64,000 nt of DNA from Bacillus methanolicus MGA3 (GTDB lineage: Bacteria; Bacillota; Bacilli; Bacillales; Cytobacillaceae). Both the position numbers and the translations under genes were made by a program. Below the pieces are notes generated by a model. That model was not told the DNA's origin and ran no database searches. It was given only the letters and a program-made list of their open reading frames with translations. The stretch is taken from assembly GCF_000724485.1 (NCBI RefSeq), contig NZ_CP007739.1, positions 2,760,001 to 2,824,000 of the forward strand, read 5' to 3'. Shown here piece after piece: positions 45,283 through 55,253 of the stretch (positions are counted from its first letter, which is position 1; every line of letters starts with the position of its first letter).

Positions 45283-45972
45283 ATGGCCGGGCTTACGCCT
45301 CTTTACAACAAAACTTATCAATGCATGATGTGCAAAAATACGTTTTCCACCAAAAAAGTCCGTTCCCGATTTGTCAAAGTAACAGGCTACGATTCAGACT
45401 TCCGTCCGGTTTATGAATCAGATGAAAACAATCCCATCCTTTACTTTATTAATGTCTGCCCTCATTGCGGCTTCTCATTTTCTGATGATTCTTCGCCATA
45501 TTTTCCTCCTGGTACGAAAGAAGAAATTACACAGAAAATTTGCAAACAGTGGGTTCCACAAAATTTTGGTCAAGAGAGAACCGTGATCGATTCAATTAAA
45601 ACGTATAAGCTCGCTGCCTATTGTGCTACTCTAAAGAAAGAAAAACATATTGTTATTGCTGGAATGTATATGCGGCTTGCATGGTTGTATCGGTCTATCA
45701 ATAATGTGATGCAAGAACAACGTTTTATGAAACTTGCGATTAACGAATACATGGAATCGTACTCTAATGGTGATTATCAAGGAACTCAAGTATCGGAAAT
45801 CAGAATTCTCTATTTAATCGGAGAGCTTTCGAGAAGAATTCATAATATCAAACAAGCAACCCAATTTTTTTCAAAAGTCATCGAAAAGCAGAGCCGAACT
45901 GTTGAAACAAAAATTGTTGGCATGGCAAAAGACAGATGGCATGAGATAAGGGAGCTCCAAAAAAATACCTAA
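45283..45972 (+). CDS. DUF2225 zinc-ribbon/TPR-like protein
   Basis: 229 residues. Two CxxC pairs (QCMMCKNTF, NVCPHCGFSF) form a zinc ribbon around an insertion. The remaining helices (about residues 90-225) resemble TPR repeats (AGMYMRLAWLYRSINN, ATQFFSKVIEKQ). DUF2225 proteins are widespread in Firmicutes and uncharacterised. AGAAGGTGA precedes the ATG. Confidence 0.9.
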   Translation: MAGLTPLYNKTYQCMMCKNTFSTKKVRSRFVKVTGYDSDFRPVYESDENNPILYFINVCPHCGFSFSDDSSPYFPPGTKEEITQKICKQWVPQNFGQERTVIDSIKTYKLAAYCATLKKEKHIVIAGMYMRLAWLYRSINNVMQEQRFMKLAINEYMESYSNGDYQGTQVSEIRILYLIGELSRRIHNIKQATQFFSKVIEKQSRTVETKIVGMAKDRWHEIRELQKNT

Positions 45973-46008
45973 AAAAAGATGGCTCCAATATTTGGCCATC
46001 CTTTAAAA

Positions 46009-46248
46009 TGAAGCCTATTTTCTTGTTAGGGTTGGGGTTTAAAACTCATGCACGTTTTCTGTGGAAAAGGGGCGGAGCTGCGCCAACAAACATAAAAATG
46101 TTAATCTGCGTGAGCAAGAACCTTTTTTAGTATTGTAAATAGTTAGTGCCTGGCTCCGCTCACACCGCCTTATTATGTTGGTTATGTTTTATGAATGATG
46201 CCTATTTCCATGTTATAGTTGGAAGTTTAAAACGAATTCACGTTTTCT
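46009..46248. repeat. Dispersed 190-bp repeat, copy 1, flanked by direct repeats
   Basis: The body 46051-46248 is roughly 85 percent identical by eye to 50335-50519. A segment of about 45 bases at its right end (46197-46248: GCCTATTTCC..GTTTAAAAC..CACGTTTTCT) is repeated in degenerate form just to its left (46009-46050), giving an A-B-A layout. The B part contains complementary GCGGAGC and GCTCCGC segments. It lies between convergent genes. No coding capacity. Confidence 0.8.
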
Positions 46249-46249
46249 A

Positions 46250-46489
46250 TTAAAACATCGGATTTTCCTCCAGGAATTGATATATATTTTCTACCAACTC
46301 ATCAGGAGTTTCCCCGGTAACAAGCTCACCATTTACAAGCGCAAATAAATGTTCTGCACATTTCCCGCAATAACCAAGACATCCATATTCTATAATGTCC
46401 AGGTTCGGGTCTCTTTCCAACTGTTCGAGAGCAGCATGAGAGCCCCTGGCCAAGTTTCTGATGCAGAACTCTATGATAGGCTTAATCAT
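46250..46489 (-). CDS. yuzB: DUF1450 protein YuzB
   Basis: 79 residues from the ATG at 46489 (AGGTGAAGGAG directly upstream). Conserved cysteines in EFCIRN and [13 protein letters not shown] resemble an Fe-S or metal-binding thioredoxin-like ferredoxin fold. Function unknown. The stop is 2 bases from the dispersed repeat. Confidence 0.9.
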   Translation of the reverse strand: MIKPIIEFCIRNLARGSHAALEQLERDPNLDIIEYGCLGYCGKCAEHLFALVNGELVTGETPDELVENIYQFLEENPMF

Positions 46490-46701
46490 CTCCTTCACCT
46501 CTCTACAAAATTTAATGCTACAATTTTTATTAGAAAATCGCAAGCACCTCGTTTAAGTACCAAAGAAGTCTTGAGAGGCAGATTATGATGTCAATTGCTT
46601 CTATATTATAAGAGGAGAAAATATCCCGAAAGAGCTGAACACAATGAAAATTACAAATACCACTAAATGTATGTTCTTGTCAAGTTTTCAACTTAAAAAT
46701 G

Positions 46702-46730
46702 TTGTGATTTTGTGACAATTTCGTTATACT
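46702..46730 (+). promoter_or_regulatory. SigmaA-type promoter for yutJ
   Basis: TTGTGA (46702-46707), a 17-base spacer and TATACT (46725-46730). Initiation near 46737 would give a leader of about 220 bases before yutJ, an unusually long untranslated region. Confidence 0.6.
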
Positions 46731-46829
46731 CATGTTGGTATTAAATTTTGACGAAAAATTTCAGTTAATTAGATTTTTAAACAACAAGTTTTAAAGAAAA
46801 ACAAGCGGCAGTCTCTTTTATGTTCACTC

Positions 46830-46843
46830 TGTAAACGATAACA
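46830..46843 (+). promoter_or_regulatory. Candidate CcpA binding site (cre) in the yutJ leader
   Basis: TGTAAACGATAACA fits the cre consensus TGNAANCGNTNWCA at every defined position. Lying downstream of the promoter, it would act as a roadblock for catabolite repression. Confidence 0.6.
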
Positions 46844-46960
46844 TTTTTTGCTTTACCATTTTTTAATAATTGTGTTCCACTAAATGATTTGCACTTTATG
46901 AACAAAGGGATTCGAAAGTTACTTATCCGCTTCCATCACAGAAAAAAAGGGGTTATTTGC

Positions 46961-48028
46961 ATGAAAAATCTAGTGTTGCTAGGCGGCGGTTACGGAGGCA
47001 TGAGAATACTACACCGTCTTTTGCCAAATCATTTGCCTGAGGATGTATCTATTACACTTATCGATCGTGTTCCATACCATTGTTTAAAAACTGAATATTA
47101 TGCTCTCGCTGCGGGAACAATTTCAGATCATCACATCCGGGTACCATTTCCAGAACATCCGCGGTTAAATATTAAGTTCGGTGAAATTACAGGAATTGAC
47201 CTTAAGGAAAAGAAGGTTTTTCTAAAAGATCAGGAATCGGTTCAATATGATGACCTCGTGATTGGCCTTGGCTGCGAAGACAAATATCATAATGTACCTG
47301 GAGCCGATCTTTATACCTATAGCATTCAGACAATTGAAAAATCAAGATGCACTTATCAAGCCCTTAATAACCTTGAACCCGGATCAACTGTCGCAATTGT
47401 CGGCGCAGGATTAAGCGGAGTGGAGCTGGCAAGCGAATTAAGTGAAAGCCGGGAAGATCTTCAAATTAAGTTGTTTGACAGGGGAAGCCACATTTTATCA
47501 GCCTTCCCGAAACGGTTAAGTACTTATGTGGAAAACTGGTTTGACAATCACAATGTAGAAATTGTGAATAATGCAAACATTACGAGAGTTGAAGAAAATG
47601 TGCTATTCAACCATGACATTCCTGTTCATTGTGATGCGATCGTTTGGACTGCAGGTATCCAGCCGAATAAGGTTGTTAGGGAATTAGATGTAGAAAAGGA
47701 TAGACAAGGAAGAGTAGTGCTGACTCCTCAGCACAATCTTCCGAATGACGAGCATGTTTATGTTGTAGGCGACTGTGCAAGCCTTCCTCATGCTCCGAGC
47801 GCCCAGCTTGCAGAAGGCCAGGCAGAACAAATTGTCCAGGTTCTGTTAAAACGTTGGAACGGCGAACAGCCGCCGGAAAGTTTTCCGCCAATCAAACTTA
47901 AAGGAATTCTTGGATCCCTTGGCAGAAAACATGGTTTTGGTTTAGTCGCAGACCGCCCTATTACAGGACGTGTTCCCCGCCTATTGAAATCAGGCGTACT
48001 ATGGATGTATAAGTATCATAATGGATAA
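46961..48028 (+). CDS. yutJ: NADH dehydrogenase-like protein YutJ
   Basis: 355 residues from ATG 46961 (AAAAAGGGG upstream). FAD site KNLVLLGGGYGGMRIL, second nucleotide site VAIVGAGLSGVELASEL, and VVGDCASLPHAPSAQLAEGQ. It is shorter than YumB at the C-terminus, so membrane attachment differs. It is the second NDH-2-type protein in the window. A cre site in its leader suggests carbon-source control. Confidence 0.92.
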   Translation: MKNLVLLGGGYGGMRILHRLLPNHLPEDVSITLIDRVPYHCLKTEYYALAAGTISDHHIRVPFPEHPRLNIKFGEITGIDLKEKKVFLKDQESVQYDDLVIGLGCEDKYHNVPGADLYTYSIQTIEKSRCTYQALNNLEPGSTVAIVGAGLSGVELASELSESREDLQIKLFDRGSHILSAFPKRLSTYVENWFDNHNVEIVNNANITRVEENVLFNHDIPVHCDAIVWTAGIQPNKVVRELDVEKDRQGRVVLTPQHNLPNDEHVYVVGDCASLPHAPSAQLAEGQAEQIVQVLLKRWNGEQPPESFPPIKLKGILGSLGRKHGFGLVADRPITGRVPRLLKSGVLWMYKYHNG

Positions 48029-48226
48029 ATATGAATAACAATTCAAAAAACAATGAGATATTGATATATAATGATTCTTGTAAAAAAGTGAATTAATGTA
48101 TGTCAAATAATCCAAATTTGAGCGGGTAATATGCAGGTATTTCCCGCCTTTTTATTTCCTTAATACCCACTCCTTTTCAGACATCATTCCATAAAGTATT
48201 AAAAAAAACGAAAAGGAGATGTACTG

Positions 48227-48604
48227 ATGGAAATACCTGTTTCTGGATTTATGTACCATTCAGATCATTCAGACCCCATGCATTCTCATCACCTTTATAT
48301 AACCACCTGGGATGGAAGACCTGTTTCTGTCCATGTCCACGAATATAAAGGAGTCACCTCTTATGATGCAGGACATAATCACAGATATGCCGGAACTACT
48401 GAACCCGCTCCGAGTGGCGTCCAACATACCCACAAATACTTTACCTTTACTTCTTTTGATGATGGACATAGACATCAGATTCGTGGAATTACTGGTACTG
48501 TTATACCCCTTCCTGGAGGCGGCCATTATCACGAATTTAGTGGTGTTACTACAGTAGAGGGAACAAATCCTCATAGACATAAATATCGTGGAAGAACAAA
48601 TTAA
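48227..48604 (+). CDS. YmaF-family His-rich protein
   Basis: 125 residues with at least six repeats of the pattern H-x-H in beta-hairpin context (HSHHLYITTWDGRPVSVHVH, GHNHRYAGTT, HRHQIRG, HYHEFSG, HRHKYRG). This is the YmaF family, suspected to be metal-binding and sporulation-linked. AAAAGGAG precedes the ATG. Confidence 0.85.
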   Translation: MEIPVSGFMYHSDHSDPMHSHHLYITTWDGRPVSVHVHEYKGVTSYDAGHNHRYAGTTEPAPSGVQHTHKYFTFTSFDDGHRHQIRGITGTVIPLPGGGHYHEFSGVTTVEGTNPHRHKYRGRTN

Positions 48605-48621
48605 TAATTTTATTCTGTATT

Positions 48622-48645
48622 GAAGGGGTCTGGCCCTTTACAAAT
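48622..48645. repeat. Single arm of the dispersed palindromic element
   Basis: GAAGGGGTCTGGCCCTTT matches one inner arm of the family; the partner arm is missing. It is a probable remnant. Confidence 0.5.
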
Positions 48646-48760
48646 TGTTTTTCGCTTCCCAATTCTTGCAAATTTTTTACCAAAAAATTTTAAAATACTT
48701 GTAACATTTATCGAAATCTTTCGTCTTTTTAAATGAAAAAAAATTGGGGAGGTAAAATCG

Positions 48761-49318
48761 ATGAAAAAATTTTTTTCACTGGTCATGGCTGCTGTATTTT
48801 TGTTGACTTTTAGTTTTGGTGCTTCTGCTCAAACAAAATCTGCTCAAACAAAAAATGATCTAACAAGCAGTCAAGCAATCAAACTTGCCTTAATTGCTCG
48901 ACAACATTATTGGGACACAATGAATGGCCACATTCAAAAAGTAAAAAATTCAAAGTGCTCGTCAAAAACATTTATTTATAAAGGAACTGAGTATCGATAT
49001 TTCTGCAGTGAGCTTGATACTAAAGAGAAACTTGTTAAATACTTGAATGAAATTTTTACCTTAAACGCAATCAACAAAGGAATTAAAAAGTATAGATTCA
49101 TTGAATATCATGGTAAACTTGCACAGCCAAATGCAGACAGTGGAAGTTTACTTGAATGGAATAAAGCAAAAGCAAAGTTAATTTATCAAAGAAAAGACAT
49201 TCGCTTATATGAGTTCACTGTTCCATACGGAAACCCAGTAAAGTATGAAAAGAGAAAAGTTACTTTCGTTAAAGTAAGAAATAAATGGCAAATAAATGCA
49301 TTTGATGCTGTTAGATAA
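48761..49318 (+). CDS. Secreted protein similar to DL-endopeptidase inhibitor IseA
   Basis: 185 residues with a clear Sec signal peptide (MKKFFSLVMAAVFLLTFSFG, cleavage after ASA). The mature part has TSSQAIKLALIARQHYWDTM, a Cys pair (SKC...RYFC) and KLAQPNADSGSLLEWNKAK. Length and these features resemble IseA/YoeB, which inhibits cell-wall DL-endopeptidases in B. subtilis. I assign this from memory of the family, so moderate confidence. GGGGAGG precedes the ATG. Confidence 0.6.
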   Translation: MKKFFSLVMAAVFLLTFSFGASAQTKSAQTKNDLTSSQAIKLALIARQHYWDTMNGHIQKVKNSKCSSKTFIYKGTEYRYFCSELDTKEKLVKYLNEIFTLNAINKGIKKYRFIEYHGKLAQPNADSGSLLEWNKAKAKLIYQRKDIRLYEFTVPYGNPVKYEKRKVTFVKVRNKWQINAFDAVR

Positions 49319-49363
49319 TACACCGCATTCTTCACACAGTTAATGTGTCCACCGCAAAATGCC

Positions 49364-49490
49364 AAAAGAGGCTGTCTCTAAAGAGTCTGACCCCATGTGT
49401 TTTATCAATATATAGCACATTTATCCAACATTATGTCCTATATATTGTGTTATGGGGTCTGACCCTCAGTTTTTTGAGACGGCCTCTTTT
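49364..49490. repeat. Dispersed palindromic element, copy 4
   Basis: Outer arms AAAAGAGGCTGTCTC and GAGACGGCCTCTTTT, inner arms AGTCTGACCCCAT and ATGGGGTCTGACCCT, and a palindromic core with ATATATAG. Position is between convergent genes. Confidence 0.85.
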
Positions 49491-49514
49491 TAGTTAATTT
49501 CCAGCAGCCTCTCA

Positions 49515-49841
49515 TTATTCTGCCTTATATCCATATTTCTCCATTTCCGCAAATATTGTTTTTAATCTTGGATTCCCTTCTCCAACTATTTTATCTTCGA
49601 TTAGCACAACCGGATAAAACATATCCTGGTCGATCACTTTTCTGGCGAATTTTTTCTTGTTTTCGTCTTCTGGCGGGTTAAAAATATCGACATATGAAAT
49701 TTTAAAAGGCTGATTAGGAAACTTTCTGGCCATTGCAGCTTCCAGCCACTCGAACGTTTCTTTTGAAGAAGGAAGATTCACACAGCTCGCACAAAGCTGT
49801 TCTGCCCCATATACGACAATTTCCACTTCTTTTTTTTCCAC
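49515..49841 (-). CDS. yuzD: DUF1462 thioredoxin-like protein YuzD
   Basis: 108 residues, exactly the B. subtilis length, when started at GTG 49841. The CASC motif (EQLCASCVNLPSSKETFEWL) sits at the start of a thioredoxin-like fold. Adjacent and divergent to the NifU-like yutI, hinting at a role in Fe-S or thiol chemistry. Confidence 0.9.
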   Translation of the reverse strand: MEKKEVEIVVYGAEQLCASCVNLPSSKETFEWLEAAMARKFPNQPFKISYVDIFNPPEDENKKKFARKVIDQDMFYPVVLIEDKIVGEGNPRLKTIFAEMEKYGYKAE

Positions 49842-50034
49842 GTATTCCACTTCCCTATTCATCTCTCTTATTTTCATTATACAACACCATTGCATTGAAA
49901 AATACCATTAGAAACTTGACTGGCACCGCATTTCGATTCCTTTTTCCAATCATGATGGATTGATTTCCATTTCAATGGATAGATTTTTACCCTCATTCTG
50001 AATATAATAAGATTATGAAAGGAGTCGATTCAAA

Positions 50035-50271
50035 ATGTCAGATTTAGAAATGAAAGAGCAAGTACAGGAGATACTAGATAAGCTGCGTCCGTTCCTCCTT
50101 CGTGACGGTGGAGACTGCGAACTAGTGGATGTTGAAGATGGCATTGTAAAACTTCGCTTACTAGGTGCTTGCGGAAGCTGCCCAAGTTCAACAATCACTC
50201 TGAAAGCTGGAATTGAACGCGCGCTGCTAGAAGAAGTTCCTGGAGTAGTTGAAGTAGAACAAGTATTCTAA
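50035..50271 (+). CDS. yutI: NifU-like Fe-S scaffold protein YutI
   Basis: 78 residues, a single NifU C-terminal domain with the CxxC pair in [14 protein letters not shown]. It binds and transfers a 4Fe-4S cluster. GGAGTCG precedes the ATG. A strong terminator follows. Confidence 0.94.
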   Translation: MSDLEMKEQVQEILDKLRPFLLRDGGDCELVDVEDGIVKLRLLGACGSCPSSTITLKAGIERALLEEVPGVVEVEQVF

Positions 50272-50295
50272 TATCGTATACTTTCAGAATATGTT

Positions 50296-50333
50296 AAAAG
50301 CGATTTCGTTCATTCACGAAATCGCTTTTTTTT
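50296..50333 (+). terminator. Terminator of yutI
   Basis: A perfect 14-bp stem AAAAGCGATTTCGT/ACGAAATCGCTTTT with a 6-base loop and T8. The second copy of the 190-bp repeat begins right after its T-run. Confidence 0.9.
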
Positions 50334-50334
50334 A

Positions 50335-50519
50335 GTGGAAAAGGGGCGAAGCTGCGCTGACAAATATTAAAATGTTAATCTGCTTGAGCCAAGAACCTTG
50401 TTTAGTATTGAAAATAGTTAGTCCCTGGCTCCGCTCACACCGCCTTATTATGTTGGTTTTGTTTTTAAATGAGGCCTATTTCCATGTTAAGGTTGAGTTT
50501 AAAACTATACTCGTTTTCT
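50335..50519. repeat. Dispersed 190-bp repeat, copy 2
   Basis: Aligns along its whole length with 46051-46248 (shared GTGGAAAAGGGGCG, ATGTTAATCTGC, TTAGTCCCTGGCTCCGCTCA, ACCGCCTTATTATGTTGG, GCCTATTTCCATGTTA, GTTTAAAACT, CGTTTTCTG). It has only small indels and lacks the left direct repeat. It lies between convergent yutI and thrB. No coding capacity. Confidence 0.85.
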
Positions 50520-50521
50520 GC

Positions 50522-51439
50522 TTATAAACAAGAAAGTTTTTCCGTTGTCACTTTGCTTCCAGTCCGATCAATTTTCAAATTTAACACTTCCATATCCGGC
50601 AATAAGTCCTTTAATAAAGAAGCTGTTCTTTCTCCTTTATCGGTTTCTGTACAGCAAATCACAGCAGGACCTGCTCCGCTTAATGCAACACCAAATGCTC
50701 CGAAATCAAAAGCATGATTCTCGATCAAGCCAAGATGTGGTACAAGGTTTCGGCGGTATGGCTGATGATACAAGTCATTTCTCATCATTTTTCCGGCCAT
50801 TTCCCAGTTGCCGCTTATGAGCGATGCAACTAGCAGATTTGCGGTTGCTCCTGCCTGGACAGCTTCCTGAAATGACAGCTGTTCCGGCAATACTCCGCGT
50901 GAATCCTTCGTTAATAATTCATCTTTCGGAATCACCGCGACAACATCAAATGAAATATTGGAAAAAACAGCACAATTTACTTCTTCTGCTGTTTGCTGGC
51001 CAATGACGAGTCCGCCAAATAGTGAGGCCCCAACATTATCAGGGTGCCCTTCAATTCTTGATGCAATTTCAAGCTTTTCCTGTTTCGATAACGATAATTG
51101 GCACATTGTATCTGCTAACTCGATCGCGGCTACAATCGCTGCCGCACTAGATCCAAGTCCTCTTGCAAGCGGAATGCTGCTTTTTACTTTTAATTTGCAT
51201 GGAGGCATCTCCCGCTGAAAAAGAGATGCTGTATAAATCGCTGTCTGGCTAATGAAGTTTGTCTCGTCTGTTGGGAGGGATTGCAGTTCTTCGGTAAGGA
51301 AAGTGATCTCCCATTTGCTGCTAATCTCCGCTGCAATGGTTAAATAAAGATTTAAAGCTAATCCAACCGAGTCAAACCCAGGTCCCAGGTTGGCTGTACT
51401 AGCAGGGACCTGGATGATGACCATTTCATCCTCGGTCAT
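50522..51439 (-). CDS. thrB: Homoserine kinase
   Basis: 305 residues of the GHMP kinase family: [18 protein letters not shown], the ATP loop [20 protein letters not shown], and [13 protein letters not shown] at the C-terminus. It phosphorylates homoserine in threonine synthesis. Its ATG overlaps the thrC stop (ATGA). Last gene of hom-thrC-thrB. Confidence 0.96.
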   Translation of the reverse strand: MTEDEMVIIQVPASTANLGPGFDSVGLALNLYLTIAAEISSKWEITFLTEELQSLPTDETNFISQTAIYTASLFQREMPPCKLKVKSSIPLARGLGSSAAAIVAAIELADTMCQLSLSKQEKLEIASRIEGHPDNVGASLFGGLVIGQQTAEEVNCAVFSNISFDVVAVIPKDELLTKDSRGVLPEQLSFQEAVQAGATANLLVASLISGNWEMAGKMMRNDLYHQPYRRNLVPHLGLIENHAFDFGAFGVALSGAGPAVICCTETDKGERTASLLKDLLPDMEVLNLKIDRTGSKVTTEKLSCL

Positions 51440-52497
51440 TGATGGACAACTCCCTTAATATGATCGCGAAGAGCTTCTTCATCATTCGGGAGAAGAACAG
51501 GCTTAACCGGACTGCAATCAATGGCTGTATTCGGATCCTTTAAACCATTTCCTGTAAGGACAGCGACAATTCTCGTTCCCTGCTCAATTTCACCATTTCG
51601 AAGCTGTTTATAAATCCCTGCCAAGGAAGCACATGATGCCGGTTCTGCAAAAATTCCTTCTGCTGAGGCCAATTTTCGGTATGCAATCAAAATTTCTTCA
51701 TCACTGACTTCATCGATTTTCCCATTTGATTCTTTAGCAGCATCGACTGCAAGATGCCAGCTCGCAGGATTGCCAATTCGAATTGCTGTAGCAATAGTTT
51801 CAGGATTTTCAAAAACGCGGTTATGAACAATAGCGGCCGCACCTTCGGCTTCAAAACCATACATTTTCGGCAACTTATGCCCTTTTTTTGCATTATATTC
51901 TTTAAATCCTTTCCAGTATGCACTGATATTTCCTGCATTCCCAACCGGTATAGCTAATATGTCAGGCGCCTCTCCCAGCTGGTCGCATACTTCAAATGCG
52001 GCTGTTTTTTGCCCTTCAAGCCGGTAAGGATTAACTGAATTAACAAGTGTCACCGGTTCTTTCTTGCTAATATTTCGTACCATTTTAAGAGCATCATCAA
52101 AGTTCCCTTGAATCGAAAGTATTTCCGCCCCATACATCACCGCTTGCGCCACCTTGCCCATGGCGATTTTCCCTGCAGGAATAACGATTATGCAGCGCAT
52201 TCCTGCTCTTGCTGCATACGCTGCGGCAGAAGCGGATGTATTTCCTGTTGAAGCGCAAATAACTGTATTGCTTCCAGCTTCTTTTGCTTTGGCGACAGCC
52301 ATCACCATTCCACGGTCTTTAAATGAACCGGTCGGATTTGCTCCTTCTATCTTAACGTACAGATCTACCCCCCATTCCTTCGAGATATTTTCAAGCCTGA
52401 TTAGCGGGGTATTTCCTTCATTCAATGTTAAAGCAGGCGTTTTCTCAGTAATCGGCAAATATTCTTTATAAGCTTCTAGAAGACCAGGCCATCTCAT
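51436..52497 (-). CDS. thrC: Threonine synthase
   Basis: 353 residues, PLP fold type II. The PLP lysine lies in [33 protein letters not shown] and the glycine loop [11 protein letters not shown] are present. It converts O-phosphohomoserine to threonine. Overlaps both neighbours by 4 bases. Confidence 0.96.
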   Translation of the reverse strand: MRWPGLLEAYKEYLPITEKTPALTLNEGNTPLIRLENISKEWGVDLYVKIEGANPTGSFKDRGMVMAVAKAKEAGSNTVICASTGNTSASAAAYAARAGMRCIIVIPAGKIAMGKVAQAVMYGAEILSIQGNFDDALKMVRNISKKEPVTLVNSVNPYRLEGQKTAAFEVCDQLGEAPDILAIPVGNAGNISAYWKGFKEYNAKKGHKLPKMYGFEAEGAAAIVHNRVFENPETIATAIRIGNPASWHLAVDAAKESNGKIDEVSDEEILIAYRKLASAEGIFAEPASCASLAGIYKQLRNGEIEQGTRIVAVLTGNGLKDPNTAIDCSPVKPVLLPNDEEALRDHIKGVVHQ

Positions 52498-53792
52498 ATT
52501 CTTGCACTCCCTTCAACCCGATACGAACTTTTTATTTCATGAACTGCATTTAAATCTCTTAATTTCACTAAAATATCTTCATAGTCTTGTAGAGATGCCT
52601 GGTGTGTAACAAGCACAATCTCTGCCAGACCATTTTCCTTTAAAGGCATCTGAAGAATTTTCTCGAAACTAACCGAATGCTCTGAAAATATGGATGTAAT
52701 ATTTGCAAAAACCCCAACCTCATCTTTTACGTGAAGCCTTAAAAAGAATTTGGAATAGATTTCGTCCGGCCCTTTTAACTTCTTTTGATATTGAGGAGTG
52801 ACAGCGTTCGCTCCATTCACGCCAAGACGCATATTTTTCATAACTCCTACAAGGTCGGAAACAACGGCAGTGGCTGTTGGAAGGCTTCCTGCCCCCGGAC
52901 CGTAGAACATCGTTTCACCGACGGCTTCCCCGTAAACATAAACCGCATTATATTCATCGTTTACAGAAGCAAGCGGATGAGAATCCGAAAGCAAAGTCGG
53001 CTGAACGCTAACTTCTACTTTTTCTCCTTCGCGGTGGGCAATTCCGATCAATTTCATCGTATAGCCTAATTGCTTCCCATATTGGATATCTTCTTCGGTA
53101 ATTCTTGTAATTCCCTCTACTTTTACATCGTCCAAATCAATTTTCATGGAAAATCCGAGCGTTGCAAGGATGGCCATTTTTCTCGCAGCGTCAAGGCCTT
53201 CTACATCGGAAGCAGGATCGGCCTCAGCATATCCCAATTCCTGCGCTTCTTTCAACACTTCTTCATAAGCACGTCCATGCTTGCTCATTTTCGTTAAAAT
53301 GTAGTTCGTCGTACCGTTCACAATTCCCATCATTTTTGTAATTCGGTCAGAAGCGAGGCCATCTACTAAACTTCTTAAAATTGGAATTCCGCCCGCTACA
53401 CTTGCCTCATAAAAAAGGTCGCATCCGTTAGCGGAAGCAGCGGTCAAAAGCTCTGATCCGTAAACGGCCATCAAATCCTTATTGGCTGTCACAACATGTT
53501 TCTTCTCTGATAAGGCTTTAAGCAGATAATTTCTTGTCTCTTCTATTCCGCCCATCACTTCAATAACGACATCAATATCAGGATCCTGCAGAATATCATC
53601 TGCATTTGTCGTTAACTGCGCAGGATCTACATCTACATCACGCTTTTTATTTAAATCCTGAACAAGAATTTTTTTCACTTTTACAGGACAACCTACTTGA
53701 TGCATTAATTTGTCCTGATGATTTTCAATAATTTTTACAACACCGGAACCAACGGTACCTAATCCTAACAAACCAACTTGGATTGCTTCCAC
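52494..53792 (-). CDS. hom: Homoserine dehydrogenase
   Basis: 432 residues: NAD(P)-binding [17 protein letters not shown], the substrate region [14 protein letters not shown], a lysine/aspartate active site around [14 protein letters not shown], and a C-terminal ACT domain ([19 protein letters not shown]) for threonine feedback. GTG start after GGAGGG. First gene of the operon, with about 210 bases of upstream region to yutH. No T-box was seen there. Confidence 0.96.
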   Translation of the reverse strand: MEAIQVGLLGLGTVGSGVVKIIENHQDKLMHQVGCPVKVKKILVQDLNKKRDVDVDPAQLTTNADDILQDPDIDVVIEVMGGIEETRNYLLKALSEKKHVVTANKDLMAVYGSELLTAASANGCDLFYEASVAGGIPILRSLVDGLASDRITKMMGIVNGTTNYILTKMSKHGRAYEEVLKEAQELGYAEADPASDVEGLDAARKMAILATLGFSMKIDLDDVKVEGITRITEEDIQYGKQLGYTMKLIGIAHREGEKVEVSVQPTLLSDSHPLASVNDEYNAVYVYGEAVGETMFYGPGAGSLPTATAVVSDLVGVMKNMRLGVNGANAVTPQYQKKLKGPDEIYSKFFLRLHVKDEVGVFANITSIFSEHSVSFEKILQMPLKENGLAEIVLVTHQASLQDYEDILVKLRDLNAVHEIKSSYRVEGSARI

Positions 53793-53904
53793 TCTCTTTT
53801 CCCTCCATTTTGTTCACCTATTGTGCACATTTGTTTATCTATAGTAGACATTATATTTGTAGTTGCCACTTTTTTCAATAGGCAGATGGAGACGTTTTGC
53901 TCTT

Positions 53905-53918
53905 AGAAAGCGTTTACT
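53905..53918 (-). promoter_or_regulatory. Weak cre-like palindrome upstream of hom
   Basis: AGAAAGCGTTTACT contains a GAAAGCGTTTAC palindrome but departs from the cre consensus at both outer bases. Confidence 0.3.
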
Positions 53919-54006
53919 ATTTGTTTATTTCGAAGTTTTTGGCAAATAAAAATTTTTAACACAAAAATATTCCTTCTATTCTTTCAGATTTAAAGGTGTT
54001 GAAAGG

Positions 54007-55116
54007 TCAAGATCTCGCTAACCATTCCGGCCGAGGGATCTTATATTTTAGAACCGGAACCCCTGCAAGTTGATAAAAACTTCCGAGGAACCGTTCGTAT
54101 TCCCCTGACTGAGATAGAAATTTCAAAAAATGATCTTCCAGCATGTGTCTTTGCTGTTCGGAATTCGTAATATAATAGCTCTCAACACACTCATAAAAAT
54201 GAAGAGGGAACAATATTCTTGAAAATAACAGCCTCCAGGAAAAAGAGGATAACGGACTTATTGATTGATAATCGTTTAAAAACTGTTTGACATCCGGTTC
54301 ATAAGTTTTTATATTGGCAAAATACCTTCCTCTAATCCATTCCGCTATGTCTCTGCTGGAATGGTCAAAAACCCAATCAAACGGATTTTTATAGTAGTTG
54401 CTCGTCCACAGATCCTCTGAAAATCTTTCATGGCAGACTGTTCCCCCGTCTGAAGCTACTGGCTCGTCATCCATCTCTGTATCAACCAAATATTGAATAG
54501 CATTTTCTGTTAGTCCCATGTAATAAGGAAACGATTCTAGAAACATTTTTTCAAATTCGTTTTCTGGCTGCTGGAATAACTTTTCCTTCCAAACCCTTTC
54601 CATTTGGTCGAGTCTAGTTTCCCAGAGCTGCTTCCACTGCCCGATTCTGCTAATTTTCTTCACTTGAAAAGGAATAGATCTGCCCCGGTAATGCAATTTC
54701 GCGAGTTTTCTGCCGGGATTCATTCTTTTAGATGGCTGAACGTGCCGCGCAAACAGCACACAAATATTTGTCTCGTTCCACTTAGAAGTTAACGCTCCTT
54801 CCTTTGTTTGAACAAACGCTGCCACATGCCTGTCGCCGTTATTCATCAAATGCACAGTAATTTTTTCAAGCTCTGACAACTCTTCGTTTTCGATATTTCC
54901 AGTGGGGATGATCAAATAGAATTCATCACTTCTTTTAAAGGCTTTATATCTTCCCAAATTGACTTCTTCCTCGGTTACAATGCCATATTGCTGTTCAAGC
55001 AGCTGCTTCACGATCGTTCCACCTCTCTTCAAACTGCTTCCTTTCTGTTCATATATATGAACAGAAAAATCAAAACTTGTGCCTAGGTTCCGATTATCAA
55101 GCATTTCGTTACTCAA
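54007..55116 (-). CDS. yutH: Spore coat-associated protein YutH (CotS family)
   Basis: 369 residues of the CotS-related aminoglycoside-phosphotransferase-like fold. Residues such as VCHERFSEDLW and FDWVFDHSSRDIAEWIRG correspond to the kinase catalytic loop region, in degenerate form, as in CotS/CotI/YutH. A spore coat role is known for the family. Located upstream of hom on the same strand, as in B. subtilis. Confidence 0.9.
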   Translation of the reverse strand: MSNEMLDNRNLGTSFDFSVHIYEQKGSSLKRGGTIVKQLLEQQYGIVTEEEVNLGRYKAFKRSDEFYLIIPTGNIENEELSELEKITVHLMNNGDRHVAAFVQTKEGALTSKWNETNICVLFARHVQPSKRMNPGRKLAKLHYRGRSIPFQVKKISRIGQWKQLWETRLDQMERVWKEKLFQQPENEFEKMFLESFPYYMGLTENAIQYLVDTEMDDEPVASDGGTVCHERFSEDLWTSNYYKNPFDWVFDHSSRDIAEWIRGRYFANIKTYEPDVKQFLNDYQSISPLSSFSWRLLFSRILFPLHFYECVESYYITNSEQQRHMLEDHFLKFLSQSGEYERFLGSFYQLAGVPVLKYKIPRPEWLARS

Positions 55117-55253
55117 TTATTTGAACTTTCTGTTAAAATGAACAATGAACATTTCAGAATTTATGAAAGGAAAGCTTTTATGGTGAATAATTGAGCATAT
55201 TATAAGATATCGCCATATATATATAGGGAAAATATAAAGAAAAGGTGAAGCAT

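Noticed and set aside
53793..54006. T-box riboswitch upstream of hom
   Set aside because: The region is only about 210 bases and no T-box sequence or specifier stem could be found.
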